Shown here one piece after another: positions 1 through 6,527 of a DNA stretch of 10,282 bases (position 1 is its first letter; the number at the start of each line of letters is the position of its first letter). The stretch spans positions 1 through 10,282 of the forward strand of contig CAKPSH010000027.1 of NCBI GenBank assembly GCA_934183325.1, given 5' to 3'. The position numbers were made by a program, and so were the translations under genes. The DNA comes from an uncultured Clostridia bacterium (GTDB lineage Bacteria; Bacillota; Clostridia; TANB77; CAG-508). Under the pieces are notes generated by a model that ran no database searches, was not told where the DNA came from, and saw only the letters and a list, made by a program, of their open reading frames with translations.

Positions 1-235
1 GTTTTAATTCTTCATTTTCTGATGTTGATACATATGTATGTGTTCCTTTGTCTCCTTCTTTAAAATATGCATCAAAAGCCACATCTGTCTTCTTTACAGA
101 TGTTTCTTGTTCTTCATAATTTATACTTGCTGCATAACTATCTTTTGCATATACTGCTAAAAGAATAAAATTTGTGCAAGTTAAACTAAACACTAGAAGT
201 ACTGCTAATATTTTACTCAAAATTCTTTTGTCCAT
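1..235 (-). CDS. Secreted or surface protein, N-terminal part (runs off the left edge)
   Basis: The ATG is at 235-233 and the frame stays open for 78 codons to the window edge, so only the N-terminus is seen. It starts MDKRILSKILAVLLVF and continues hydrophobic to about residue 29, followed by small residues (SYAAS near 33-37): a typical Sec signal peptide with a probable cleavage site around residues 30-37. The mature part begins INYEEQETSVKKTDVAFDAY and is polar and Thr/Glu/Lys-rich, as in exported proteins. The start is supported by GGGAGG about 7 bases upstream, and the gene has its own promoter at 277-305. I do not recognise the family. The mature segment has the look of large clostridial surface proteins, but that is only an impression. 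Export is well supported; function is unknown. Confidence 0.75.
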   Translation of the reverse strand, partial: MDKRILSKILAVLLVFSLTCTNFILLAVYAKDSYAASINYEEQETSVKKTDVAFDAYFKEGDKGTHTYVSTSENEELK

Positions 236-276
236 TCAGTTATTCCTCCCATACCAATACTAATTATATTAATATA

Positions 277-305
277 ATTATACATACTTTTTTTATTCGC
301 TTCAA
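277..305 (-). promoter_or_regulatory. SigA-type promoter of the left-edge secreted protein gene
   Basis: Read on the minus strand, TTGAAG (305-300) and TATAAT (282-277) are separated by exactly 17 bases. The -10 is a perfect match and the -35 matches four of six. The expected transcript start near 270 gives a leader of about 35 bases before the ATG at 235, with the ribosome binding site inside it. Confidence 0.7.
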
Positions 306-306
306 T

Positions 307-340
307 GCCAATTTCTGCCATTTGACGCCATTTTGTGCCA
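307..340 (-). repeat. Four TGGC units with exact 10-bp period, directly upstream of a -35 box
   Basis: On the minus strand TGGC occurs at 340-337, 330-327, 320-317 and 310-307, each followed by six A-rich or mixed bases. In three of the four copies the next base is A (TGGCA). The array ends two bases before the TTGAAG -35 box. An exact one-turn spacing puts all units on the same face of the helix, as expected for an activator or other regulator binding next to RNA polymerase. No known regulator is recognised, so the regulatory role is inference. Confidence 0.55.
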
Positions 341-500
341 TTTTTATTTTTTTTTAATTTTGTCCTTTTACGGATTTACACATATTTACAAATTGTTAAA
401 ATTTTATATTATTTTCATTACAATTTTGTAAAATATTAACTTTTTTTCTAGGGAATATATGGTTTTGATGGTTAATTTTTATAGTCTCATTTTCACATTT

Positions 501-530
501 TTCATTTTTTTGAATAATATAGCATATAAT
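501..530 (+). promoter_or_regulatory. Candidate promoter of the small-protein operon, SigE-like
   Basis: CATATAAT at 523-530 fits the sporulation SigE -10 pattern (CATAYAMT). TTCATTTT at 501-508, 14 bases upstream, resembles the SigE -35 (GTCATATT, six of eight). The same bases contain TATAAT (525-530), but at 16-18 bases upstream there is no good TTGACA-like box for SigA. Either reading places the start near 537, about 50 bases before the first ATG. In DNA this AT-rich such matches arise easily, so this is a hypothesis. Confidence 0.4.
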
Positions 531-586
531 TATGTTATAAATATTTTTTATTTAATAAAAAAATATACTTAAAATTGGAGGGGATT

Positions 587-724
587 ATGAACAATAATAA
601 TATTGATATGAATAAACTAATGAATATGCTATCCAAAATGGATAAGAAACAATTAGAAAAAGGGTTAGAACAGGTTCAAAATATTATAAAATCTAAAGAT
701 AATAGCAATAAAAATATGCATTAA
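587..724 (+). CDS. Small helical protein of unknown function (45 aa)
   Basis: A 45-codon frame begins MNNNNIDMNKLMNMLSKM and ends in NKNMH. Its real status is supported by an excellent ribosome binding site (TGGAGGGG at 576-583) and by two similarly arranged genes directly downstream. An Asn-rich start leads into one amphipathic, Lys/Gln/Leu-rich helical stretch (about residues 8-36), then a short polar tail. There is no signal peptide or membrane segment, so it should be cytosolic. The next start lies 45 bases downstream. The helical stretch loosely resembles the N-terminus of the next protein (LSKM versus ISKM followed by acidic/amide helix), but the match is too short to claim homology. 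I do not recognise the family. Confidence 0.7.
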   Translation: MNNNNIDMNKLMNMLSKMDKKQLEKGLEQVQNIIKSKDNSNKNMH

Positions 725-769
725 TAAATATTAAAATTCTGATTATTTTATTGGAGGAGGAGTAATAAT

Positions 770-1120
770 ATGGATGATAATGATTTATCTGATATGATTA
801 AAAATATTAGCAAAATGATTAATGATGGAAATATTCCCGATGATATGAAAAATATTATTAATAATATATCCAATAATAACACTTCCTCTTCTAGCAATGA
901 CTCAAGTACTCCTAATATTGACTTTGATACTATTTTAAAAATGAAATCTATCTTTGAAAAAATGAATTCTACTGAGGACCCCAGAGCTAATCTTTTGCGT
1001 TCACTCAAACCTTATTTAAAAGATAGTAGAAAATCAAAAGTTGATCAATATATACAATTTTTTAATATGGCTAAAGTAATGGATATCTTTAAATCAAATG
1101 GTGGTGAGAATCTAAAATGA
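770..1120 (+). CDS. Conserved-looking small protein of unknown function (116 aa)
   Basis: The start is set by GGAGGAGGAG, which ends about seven bases before the ATG. Residues 1-36 form an acidic/amide helical region (MDDNDLSDMIKNISKM), about 37-47 is a low-complexity Asn/Ser linker, and the C-terminal half is a helical domain with the segment DPRANLLRSLKPYL at about 71-84, then KDSRKSKVDQYIQFF. This Leu/Pro/Arg/Lys pattern looks conserved and resembles, from memory, uncharacterised short proteins of other Clostridia; I cannot assign a named domain. There is no export signal. The stop codon overlaps the next start (ATGA), so the two are probably translationally coupled and may act together. 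Confidence 0.8.
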   Translation: MDDNDLSDMIKNISKMINDGNIPDDMKNIINNISNNNTSSSSNDSSTPNIDFDTILKMKSIFEKMNSTEDPRANLLRSLKPYLKDSRKSKVDQYIQFFNMAKVMDIFKSNGGENLK

Positions 1121-1437
1121 ATTTTCGCCCCCCTTTTTATAATCCACCATATTTTTATAATCCTACATATAAAAGAATTTATTTTAATAATTTCCAATAT
1201 AAACAACCTCATAATGCTGAAAATAATTCAGCTAATGAATCAACAGATAAAACCAATATTAAGCCTTCTAATCCTGATACACGTAAGAGTGATGACAACA
1301 ATGAATTTATAGAAATTTTTGGGATTAAACTCTTTTTTGATGATATTCTGATTTTATGTTTATTGTTTTTTTTATACAAACAAAATGTAAATGATCCACT
1401 TTTATTTATTTCATTATTATTGCTTTTATTATCCTAA
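1117..1437 (+). CDS. Small membrane-anchored protein with Pro/Tyr/Asn-rich N-terminus (106 aa)
   Basis: The ATG overlaps the upstream stop in ATGA, and GGTGAG at 1103-1108 can serve as ribosome binding site. Residues 1-30 are rich in Pro, Tyr, Phe and Asn (MNFRPPFYNPPYFYNPTY), and 31-66 are polar and probably disordered. The C-terminus is hydrophobic: FIEIFGIKLFFDDILIL leads into a first membrane segment near 76-87, a short polar turn (YKQNVNDP) and a second near 94-106 that ends the protein. The likely form is a tail-anchored or hairpin membrane protein with its N-terminus in the cytosol or facing a coat layer. The Pro/Tyr-rich head recalls spore coat or matrix proteins, but this is only compositional. 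It is the last gene of the three-gene unit; a hairpin follows at 1526-1564. Confidence 0.8.
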   Translation: MNFRPPFYNPPYFYNPTYKRIYFNNFQYKQPHNAENNSANESTDKTNIKPSNPDTRKSDDNNEFIEIFGIKLFFDDILILCLLFFLYKQNVNDPLLFISLLLLLLS

Positions 1438-1525
1438 TATTTTTATTAATTATTATTTGCATATATTTTTTTAATAAAATTATCTAATAAAAACTATCTA
1501 TTTTATAAATATATAAAAAACAAGA

Positions 1526-1564
1526 ATAACATACTAATTATTTTTGTAATAATCAGTATGTTAT
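1526..1564. terminator. Bidirectional terminator between the small-protein operon and minC
   Basis: Arms 1526-1542 and 1548-1564 form a 17-position stem with a single A/C mismatch (1536/1554) and a 5-base loop (TTTGT). On the minus strand the stem is followed by TCTTGTTTTTT, a good U-tract, and it starts eight bases after the minC stop. On the plus strand it is followed by CTTTTCTTT, so it can also end the small-protein operon. Confidence 0.8.
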
Positions 1565-1571
1565 CTTTTCT

Positions 1572-1946
1572 TTATTCCAGAATAATTTCATTTTCTTTTA
1601 TATATGCTCTCTTTTTTATTGACTGTTCATTTTCATCTTTTTTTTCTACTTCCAGTACTATATCAGCTATTCTTATTTGTGGAGCATTAATTGCATTAGC
1701 AACTATTATTGCTTCTTTATTACCATTTGCTCCTGCATGTGCAAGACCTCTAATTGTTCCTAATACTACTACATTATCTTGTGCAATAACTTCAGCTCCT
1801 GCATTTAAATCTCCTATAATTATAACTGTTCCATTATATTCTATTTTATTTCCTGATCTTACTGATCCGTCAAAAATTTTCGAATTTGATTCTTCTATTT
1901 TTTTATTAAATGACTTTTCAATTTTGTCTAACCCAAGTTCTCTCAT
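1572..1946 (-). CDS. minC: MinC, C-terminal domain only (124 aa)
   Basis: Residues about 26-105 match the MinC C-terminal beta-helix domain: DGSVRSGNKIEYNGTVIIIG, then GDLNAGAEV, VVVLGTIRGLAHAGA and PQIRIADIV, the well-known conserved signatures of the region that dimerises and binds MinD. A lysine/glutamate-rich tail ending IKENEIILE completes the domain. Usual MinC proteins are about 200-230 aa, with an N-terminal domain that inhibits FtsZ polymerisation. Here only about 25 helical residues precede the C-domain. The short start is credible, because GAGGGGG lies seven bases before the ATG and overlaps the PBP2 stop, leaving no room for an N-domain. It is the last gene of the shape operon; no minD or minE follows before the terminator. 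The MinC_C identity is near certain, but the role without the N-domain is open. Confidence 0.92.
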   Translation of the reverse strand: MRELGLDKIEKSFNKKIEESNSKIFDGSVRSGNKIEYNGTVIIIGDLNAGAEVIAQDNVVVLGTIRGLAHAGANGNKEAIIVANAINAPQIRIADIVLEVEKKDENEQSIKKRAYIKENEIILE

Positions 1947-1950
1947 TTTT

Positions 1951-1960
1951 TCTCCCCCTC
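1951..1960 (-). promoter_or_regulatory. Ribosome binding site fixing the short minC start
   Basis: The minus strand reads GAGGGGGAGA from 1960 to 1951, with the stop of PBP2 (TAG, 1962-1960) overlapping its first base. Its core ends seven bases before the ATG at 1946. This strongly supports translation of the N-terminally short MinC, not a truncated longer gene. Confidence 0.75.
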
Positions 1961-4032
1961 TAATTATTTTGTTCCGTATATGGTTTTGCTGTTACATCTT
2001 CTGTTACATTTTCTTGGTTCATTCCAAAATATTGTGCTATAACATCTCTAGCACCATAAGCTGCATAACTTCCTGTTCCTCCACCTTCTATAATTACTGC
2101 AATAGCAATTTCTGGTTCATCATAAGGTGCAAATCCAACAAACCACGCATTTGTTCCTGATGGTGTTTGTGCAGAACCTGTTTTACCACCAATTGTTATA
2201 TTAAAGTCTTTGAATATTTTGTATGCTGTTCCTCCTCTTTCACTAGTAACATCTTTCATACCTTCTAATATAACATCAATATTTTCTTGAGATATTTCTA
2301 AATTTTCTACATCATTTGTATTTTCACCTAATATCTGTTTGGTATATTGTTGAATTTCAGATTTAGATACTTCATTTCCATCTTTTGCTTTTATACTTTT
2401 TATAATTGTAGGATTTACGTTTTCTCCACCATTTACTAATACACTTATATATTTTGCCATTTGTATTGGTGTGAAACTATTATCTCCTTGACCTATCGCT
2501 GCATTTAATGTATAACCAATTGACCAAACTTCGCCTTTTGATTTACTCACTTCTGGGCTTGCCAATATACCTGCTGATTCGCTTGGAAGCTCTATTCCTG
2601 TTTTTACACCAAGGCCAAAATATTTTGCATATCTATCTAATTGTTCTATTCCTACTCTCTTTCCTGATTCATAGAAGAAATAGTTGCATGATTGTTTTAA
2701 TGCATCTGTCACATTCAAGTATCCATGCGTTTTTCTTGATTGTCTATATAACCAGCATGAAGGATGATGACCTAATGGATATGGACCACTATCATTTATT
2801 TTCTCCTTTATTCCTACTTTTCCTTCTTGTAATGCTGTAATAGCTGTCAACATTTTAAAGGTTGAACCAGGTGCATATGCACCACTTATTGCTCTATTAA
2901 ATGTACTTTCTCCTTCTCCAATTCCTTTTCCAGATGAAATATTATTTGGATTGTAATCAGGGTTACTTGCCATTGCTAATATTTCTCCATTCTTTACATT
3001 CATAACCACAATTGCACCAGCTGTTGCATCATATTTTTTTCCATATGTTCCAGCTCTAATATTATTAATTGCATCTTCTAGTGCTTGTTCTGTAACCTTT
3101 TGTAGATTTGCATCTATTGTTAAAACTAATGTAGAACCTTGTACAGCTTCTTTTTCTGTATATTCTTCTGTTACCGTTCCATCTACATCCATATCTATTT
3201 GTTTTACACCGTTTACACCTTTTAGATATTTTTCAAATAAATTTTCTACTCCAGTTTTCCCTATATAATCATTTATTAAATATCCTTCATCCTTTTTAGT
3301 ATTATATTCGTTTCCATCAATTCTTCCTATATACCCCAATATATGTGAAGCTAAATTTTCATTTGGATAATCTCTCATTGCCTTCTTTACAACTGTTAAA
3401 CCTCCAAACATATCATTCTGCTCTGAAAATATTGCAATACTTTGTTCACTTACATTGTCAGCAATTGTCAATGATCTTGTTTGACTATATCCTTCTGTTG
3501 ATATTCTATACCTTACAATCATTATCTTTCTTGCTTCTTCTATACTATCAGTTTTTATATCATATTTCTTTTTAAAATAATTAAATGCTTCTTCTGCAGT
3601 TGCATTTTCATCTAATTTATATTTTTTCTTAAAATTATTTAATTTCGTATCTGATATTGAAAATTCATAAGGATTTATTTTAATTGGAAAAGTGTCTGTA
3701 TAACTATCCCCATTTTTTTCAAGTGTATTTATAATATTTAATATAATATTATTTAATGTATCATTGTCTACTTGTGTTTTATATAATTCTATACTATATC
3801 CCAATTTCACAGTTGCTAATACATTTCCTGTATTATCTGTTATATCTCCTCTAGCAGCATATAATATACTTTCTCTGGTTAATCTTGTATTTGATGTTTC
3901 CCTATATGTTGCTCCATTAATTATTTGAAGATTAAATAGCTGTAATAAAAGCACTATTCCAATTATATATATAAATACTGAAAGCATATTTAGTCTTAAT
4001 TTTGTATTTGGTTGCTTTTTAAATAATTCCAT
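1960..4032 (-). CDS. mrdA: Penicillin-binding protein 2, elongasome transpeptidase
   Basis: This is a class B penicillin-binding protein (690 aa), which cross-links peptidoglycan during rod elongation together with RodA and MreBCD. Order of parts: short cytosolic N-terminus, one membrane anchor (about 14-37), the dimerisation or pedestal domain (about 55-300, with RGDITDNTGNVLA near 61-73), then the transpeptidase domain. All three active-site motifs are present: STFK at 390-393 (nucleophile Ser390), SCN at 448-450 and KTG at 617-619. The length is slightly above the roughly 600-650 aa typical of the family, mainly because of insertions in the pedestal domain (about 130-175). GAAGGAGG precedes the ATG. 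It starts 12 bases after mreD and is followed by minC. Position behind mreD favours PBP2 over the division enzyme FtsI/PBP3. Confidence 0.95.
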   Translation of the reverse strand: MELFKKQPNTKLRLNMLSVFIYIIGIVLLLQLFNLQIINGATYRETSNTRLTRESILYAARGDITDNTGNVLATVKLGYSIELYKTQVDNDTLNNIILNIINTLEKNGDSYTDTFPIKINPYEFSISDTKLNNFKKKYKLDENATAEEAFNYFKKKYDIKTDSIEEARKIMIVRYRISTEGYSQTRSLTIADNVSEQSIAIFSEQNDMFGGLTVVKKAMRDYPNENLASHILGYIGRIDGNEYNTKKDEGYLINDYIGKTGVENLFEKYLKGVNGVKQIDMDVDGTVTEEYTEKEAVQGSTLVLTIDANLQKVTEQALEDAINNIRAGTYGKKYDATAGAIVVMNVKNGEILAMASNPDYNPNNISSGKGIGEGESTFNRAISGAYAPGSTFKMLTAITALQEGKVGIKEKINDSGPYPLGHHPSCWLYRQSRKTHGYLNVTDALKQSCNYFFYESGKRVGIEQLDRYAKYFGLGVKTGIELPSESAGILASPEVSKSKGEVWSIGYTLNAAIGQGDNSFTPIQMAKYISVLVNGGENVNPTIIKSIKAKDGNEVSKSEIQQYTKQILGENTNDVENLEISQENIDVILEGMKDVTSERGGTAYKIFKDFNITIGGKTGSAQTPSGTNAWFVGFAPYDEPEIAIAVIIEGGGTGSYAAYGARDVIAQYFGMNQENVTEDVTAKPYTEQNN

Positions 4033-4044
4033 TTAATCCTCCTT

Positions 4045-4581
4045 CTAAAAATATCTAGTTAAAATATTGTTTTCTTTAAAATTACCTTCTATATAAAATC
4101 CTCCGTTTTTTAATAATGGATATAAAATTACGGTTAATATTATGTTATACAATACTTCTATTAAAAGCGTTTTTGCAAATATATCTATTTCTATAAATGC
4201 ATAAGATAATATAAAATTTTGAATTATGAATTCTCCTAATTCAAATATAATTGTTGTTATAGCAACCATAAGCATTATTGTTATCCTACTATCCTTTGAA
4301 AAGTTTTTATCTATATATCCACCCATTATCCCTACTATTCCAAGCATTACAGATGATATTCCTATATTTCTACCTATTAAAAAGTCTAAAATTAAACCAA
4401 AAGCTATTCCAAAACATACTCCATAATTTCGTCCCATAAATAATCCAATAAATAAAACCAAAATCACAAAAAGATTTGGCTTTACTCTGAATATAACAAA
4501 CCAATTAAAAAAATTTGATTGTAAAAAATATATTAGAAAGAATATTAATATTAATGCAATTATAATTTTTGCTTTTTTCAT
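4045..4581 (-). CDS. mreD: Rod shape-determining membrane protein MreD
   Basis: This 178-aa protein is almost entirely hydrophobic, with about five or six membrane segments (roughly 5-22, 36-50, 53-72, 75-92, 102-125 and 136-160). The KPNLFVILVLFIGLFMG stretch (34-50), followed by GIAFGLILDFLIGRNIG (58-74), is the typical MreD pattern of proline-led helix and Asp in a Gly-rich helix. MreD joins MreC and PBP2/RodA in the membrane part of the elongasome. An AGAAAGGAATGTG ribosome binding region precedes the ATG. The gene lies between mreC and PBP2 with short gaps (28 and 12 bases). The family diverges strongly in sequence, so the assignment rests partly on gene order. Confidence 0.9.
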   Translation of the reverse strand: MKKAKIIIALILIFFLIYFLQSNFFNWFVIFRVKPNLFVILVLFIGLFMGRNYGVCFGIAFGLILDFLIGRNIGISSVMLGIVGIMGGYIDKNFSKDSRITIMLMVAITTIIFELGEFIIQNFILSYAFIEIDIFAKTLLIEVLYNIILTVILYPLLKNGGFYIEGNFKENNILTRYF

Positions 4582-4609
4582 ATTTAATCACATTCCTTTC
4601 TAATTATTT

Positions 4610-5422
4610 TTAATTTTTTATTACTAATACAGTTTCTAATTTTTCAAAATCAACCGCTGGTGTTATTATTGTATATCTGTCAATTACATTTTTTGTATTT
4701 TCAATCTTTGTTACATTTCCAATTGTTATTCCCTTTGGATATATTCCACCCATTCCAGATGTTTCTACTGTTTCATTTTCTAGAATTTCTGAATTAGTTG
4801 AAATATATGTAGTTTTTAATACATTTTCTTCTAACACACCTCTACATATTGCTTGATCACCACTTGATGAAAATAAAATGCTAACTGATGATGATGGATC
4901 TATTATTGTTTGAACTTTTGCTGTTTTATTTGAAACAGCAATTACATGTCCCACAAGTCCTTTATCAGCTATTACCGTCATATTTTCTTTTATTCCATCT
5001 TTACTTCCTACATTTATGATAAATGTATTACTATAATTACTTACATCTTTATTTATAATATAAGCTGGTATCGTTGTATATGATGTATATTTTTCTGTAA
5101 GCCCCAAATATTCTTTTAATGTTTCATTTTCTGATTTAATTATTTCTAATTCTCTTAACTTTTGTTCTAGTTCACTATTTTCTTCTTTCAATCTTTTGTT
5201 TTCATCTGATAAATTTTCTATATTTGAAAAGAAAGAAGTATTACCTGCAATTTTATTTTTTAGATATGTATAACCATTTTGAACTGGCATAACAATATTA
5301 TTTAAAGCATTACCTAAAAAAGATATATTGCTTAATTTAGTATTCGATAATATAACTAATAGTACTAAAATAATTATTGTTATTATTATACCTATCATTT
5401 CACCTTTTTTATTGTTATACAT
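4610..5422 (-). CDS. mreC: Rod shape-determining protein MreC
   Basis: MreC (270 aa) is a bitopic scaffold that links cytosolic MreB to the periplasm-side or wall-side synthases. A short basic cytosolic stretch (MYNNKKGEM) precedes one membrane helix (about 9-27). A coiled coil follows at about 66-110 (Glu/Leu/Lys heptads, LSDENKRLKEENSELEQKL), then the beta-rich C-terminal domain. Conserved signatures include GSKDGIKENMTVIADKGLVG (139-158) and GMGGIYPKGITIGNV (223-237). The length is usual for Gram-positive MreC. AGAAAGGAAAG is the ribosome binding site, and the gap to mreB is 28 bases. Confidence 0.95.
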   Translation of the reverse strand: MYNNKKGEMIGIIITIIILVLLVILSNTKLSNISFLGNALNNIVMPVQNGYTYLKNKIAGNTSFFSNIENLSDENKRLKEENSELEQKLRELEIIKSENETLKEYLGLTEKYTSYTTIPAYIINKDVSNYSNTFIINVGSKDGIKENMTVIADKGLVGHVIAVSNKTAKVQTIIDPSSSVSILFSSSGDQAICRGVLEENVLKTTYISTNSEILENETVETSGMGGIYPKGITIGNVTKIENTKNVIDRYTIITPAVDFEKLETVLVIKN

Positions 5423-5450
5423 TATTGACTTTCCTTTCTAAAATTTTTAT

Positions 5451-6332
5451 TTATCTTTTTCTTCTTGCACTCATTAGTACATTTTTTAATTTTCCTAATT
5501 CTTCTATAGTCTTTCCAGTTCCATTTACTACACATTCTAATGGAGATTCTGCTACATGAACAGGCATTCCTGTTCTCATTGATATTAATTTATCTAAGTT
5601 TTCTATTAGTGCTCCTCCACCAGCAAGATAAATTCCTTTTTCCATAATATCTGATGCAAGTTCTGGTGGTGTTTTCTCTAATGATAATTTTATTACTTCA
5701 ACTATTTCATTTATCGAATTTTTCATTGCCTCTTGTATTTGTGTGGATGTTAATACACATGTTCCAGGTAATCCTGTTCCTAAATCTCTTCCTATTATCT
5801 CTATAGTTTTCTCTGTCATTAATGGCAATGCGCAACCAATTTCTTTTTTTATCTGTTCTGCTGTTGTTTCACCTATTAAAATATTTTGTGTCTTCTTTAC
5901 ATAATCAATTATATCTAAATTTAATTCGTCTCCAGCAATTCTAAGTGAACTACTATTTACAATTCCACCTAATGATATTACTGCTACTTCTGTGGTTCCT
6001 CCACCAATATCCACTATAATGCTCCCACTTGGTGCTGCAACATCAATTCCTGCTCCAATTGCTGCAGCCATTGGTTCTTCTATTAAATATACTTCTTTTG
6101 CTCCTGCATGCATTACTGCTTCTTCTACCGCTCTTTCTTCTACTTCCGTAATTCCTGAAGGTACACCAACTACAACTTTTGGTCTTCCTGCATTATATCT
6201 ACTTGATACTTTTGTTATCAAGTTCTTTAATAATAATCTTGTTGCTTTAAAGTCTGCAATTACTCCATCTTTTAACGGCCTAACTGCCATTATTTCACTT
6301 GGTGTTCTTCCGTAGCATTTCTTTTGCCTCAA
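5451..6332 (-). CDS. mreB: MreB actin homologue, main C-terminal part (gene split by a frameshift)
   Basis: MreB is the ATP-binding bacterial actin that orients lateral wall synthesis. This frame carries everything from the GRTPSEIMAVRPLKDG block to the C-terminus: PSGITEVEERAV, the second phosphate motif VDIGGGTTEVAVISLGG, and the adenosine motif YLAGGGALIENLDKLI. Its first seven residues (MRQKKCY) are an out-of-frame artefact; true coding starts at Gly, base 6311. Joining it to the upstream piece by removing one base (near 6312) gives a 347-residue protein, normal for MreB, with the expected EMLGRTP junction. As written, the gene cannot make a complete MreB. A read or assembly error is the most likely cause because every motif is intact and no other decay is seen. 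Confidence 0.93.
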   Translation of the reverse strand: MRQKKCYGRTPSEIMAVRPLKDGVIADFKATRLLLKNLITKVSSRYNAGRPKVVVGVPSGITEVEERAVEEAVMHAGAKEVYLIEEPMAAAIGAGIDVAAPSGSIIVDIGGGTTEVAVISLGGIVNSSSLRIAGDELNLDIIDYVKKTQNILIGETTAEQIKKEIGCALPLMTEKTIEIIGRDLGTGLPGTCVLTSTQIQEAMKNSINEIVEVIKLSLEKTPPELASDIMEKGIYLAGGGALIENLDKLISMRTGMPVHVAESPLECVVNGTGKTIEELGKLKNVLMSARRKR

Positions 6333-6495
6333 TTCCAGTTGCTAATATTTCATCGGTATTTACGTTAATTGCTACAACTGAAGGTTCGTTTAAAACAATT
6401 CCTTTTCCTTTTAATGTTACTAATATATTTGCTGTTCCTAAATCTATTCCCATTTCCTTTGAACCTAATTTTAAAAATTCTAATTTTTCTTTCAT
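6295..6495 (-). CDS. mreB: MreB, N-terminal part before the frameshift
   Basis: This piece holds the MreB N-terminus: MKEKLEFLKLGSKE, then the first phosphate motif MGIDLGTANILV (15-26) and KGKGIVLNEPSVVAI (29-43). Homology stops after EMLs (GIEAKEML, residues 54-61); the following RKNTK and stop are read out of frame. The in-frame stop TAA three codons before the ATG rules out an earlier start. No good ribosome binding site lies close to this ATG. The nearest, AAAGGAAAGGAGAGG, is over 30 bases upstream at the end of radC, with a perfect hairpin (6510-6527) between them. An internal start at Met15 (6453) is possible but has a worse context. I take both pieces as one gene. Confidence 0.9.
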   Translation of the reverse strand: MKEKLEFLKLGSKEMGIDLGTANILVTLKGKGIVLNEPSVVAINVNTDEILATGIEAKEMLRKNTK

Positions 6496-6509
6496 TACAC
6501 GTAGTTAAT

Positions 6510-6527
6510 GGTTAGTTTACACTAACC
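6510..6527. promoter_or_regulatory. Perfect 7-bp hairpin across the radC stop, before mreB
   Basis: The plus strand reads GGTTAGTTTACACTAACC: two 7-base arms (6510-6516 and 6521-6527) around a 4-base loop. The radC stop codon (6524-6522) sits in one arm. It separates the purine-rich AAAGGAAAGGAGAG from the mreB ATG at 6495. Folding would shorten the distance from ribosome binding site to start, or could couple mreB translation to the end of radC. It could also be an operator. There is no U-tract, so it is not an intrinsic terminator. Confidence 0.5.

Larger units (their letters stand above)
236..586. other. Intergenic region between divergent transcription units
   Basis: There is no gene in these 350 bases. 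They hold the leftward promoter and TGGC array (277-340), a short inverted repeat TTACAA-TT-TTGTAA at 418-431, a candidate rightward promoter (501-530) and the ribosome binding site for the first small gene (about 576-583). The rest is AT-rich, with long T runs on the plus strand and no further structure that I can support. Confidence 0.7.

Noticed and set aside
318..340. A sigma-54 promoter (TGGCAC followed by GGC) on the minus strand.
   Set aside because: The spacing between the -24 GG and -12 GC elements is one base short and the -12 box does not read TTGC. The 10-bp repeat explains the motif better, and a good SigA promoter is adjacent.
307..340. The repeated GCCA units as a CRISPR-like or iteron array.
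   Set aside because: The units are four bases long with six-base gaps, far too short for CRISPR, and no rep gene or origin features are nearby.
418..431. TTACAA-TT-TTGTAA inverted repeat as an operator.
   Set aside because: Arms of six bases in very AT-rich DNA are expected by chance, and it overlaps no promoter box; mentioned only as part of the intergenic region.
1526..1564. The long inverted repeat as an insertion sequence end or attachment site.
   Set aside because: There is no transposase or integrase, no partner repeat and no target duplication; position after two convergent units plus T-tracts fits a terminator.
1558..2160. A 200-codon open frame on the plus strand.
   Set aside because: It lies antisense to minC and the end of the PBP2 gene, both strongly identified, and its Ser/Phe/Ile-rich product is typical of an antisense reading frame.
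6305..6320. Programmed ribosomal frameshifting in mreB.
   Set aside because: There is no slippery heptamer, no stimulatory structure or nearby internal Shine-Dalgarno, and no known precedent in mreB. A base error or mutation is simpler.
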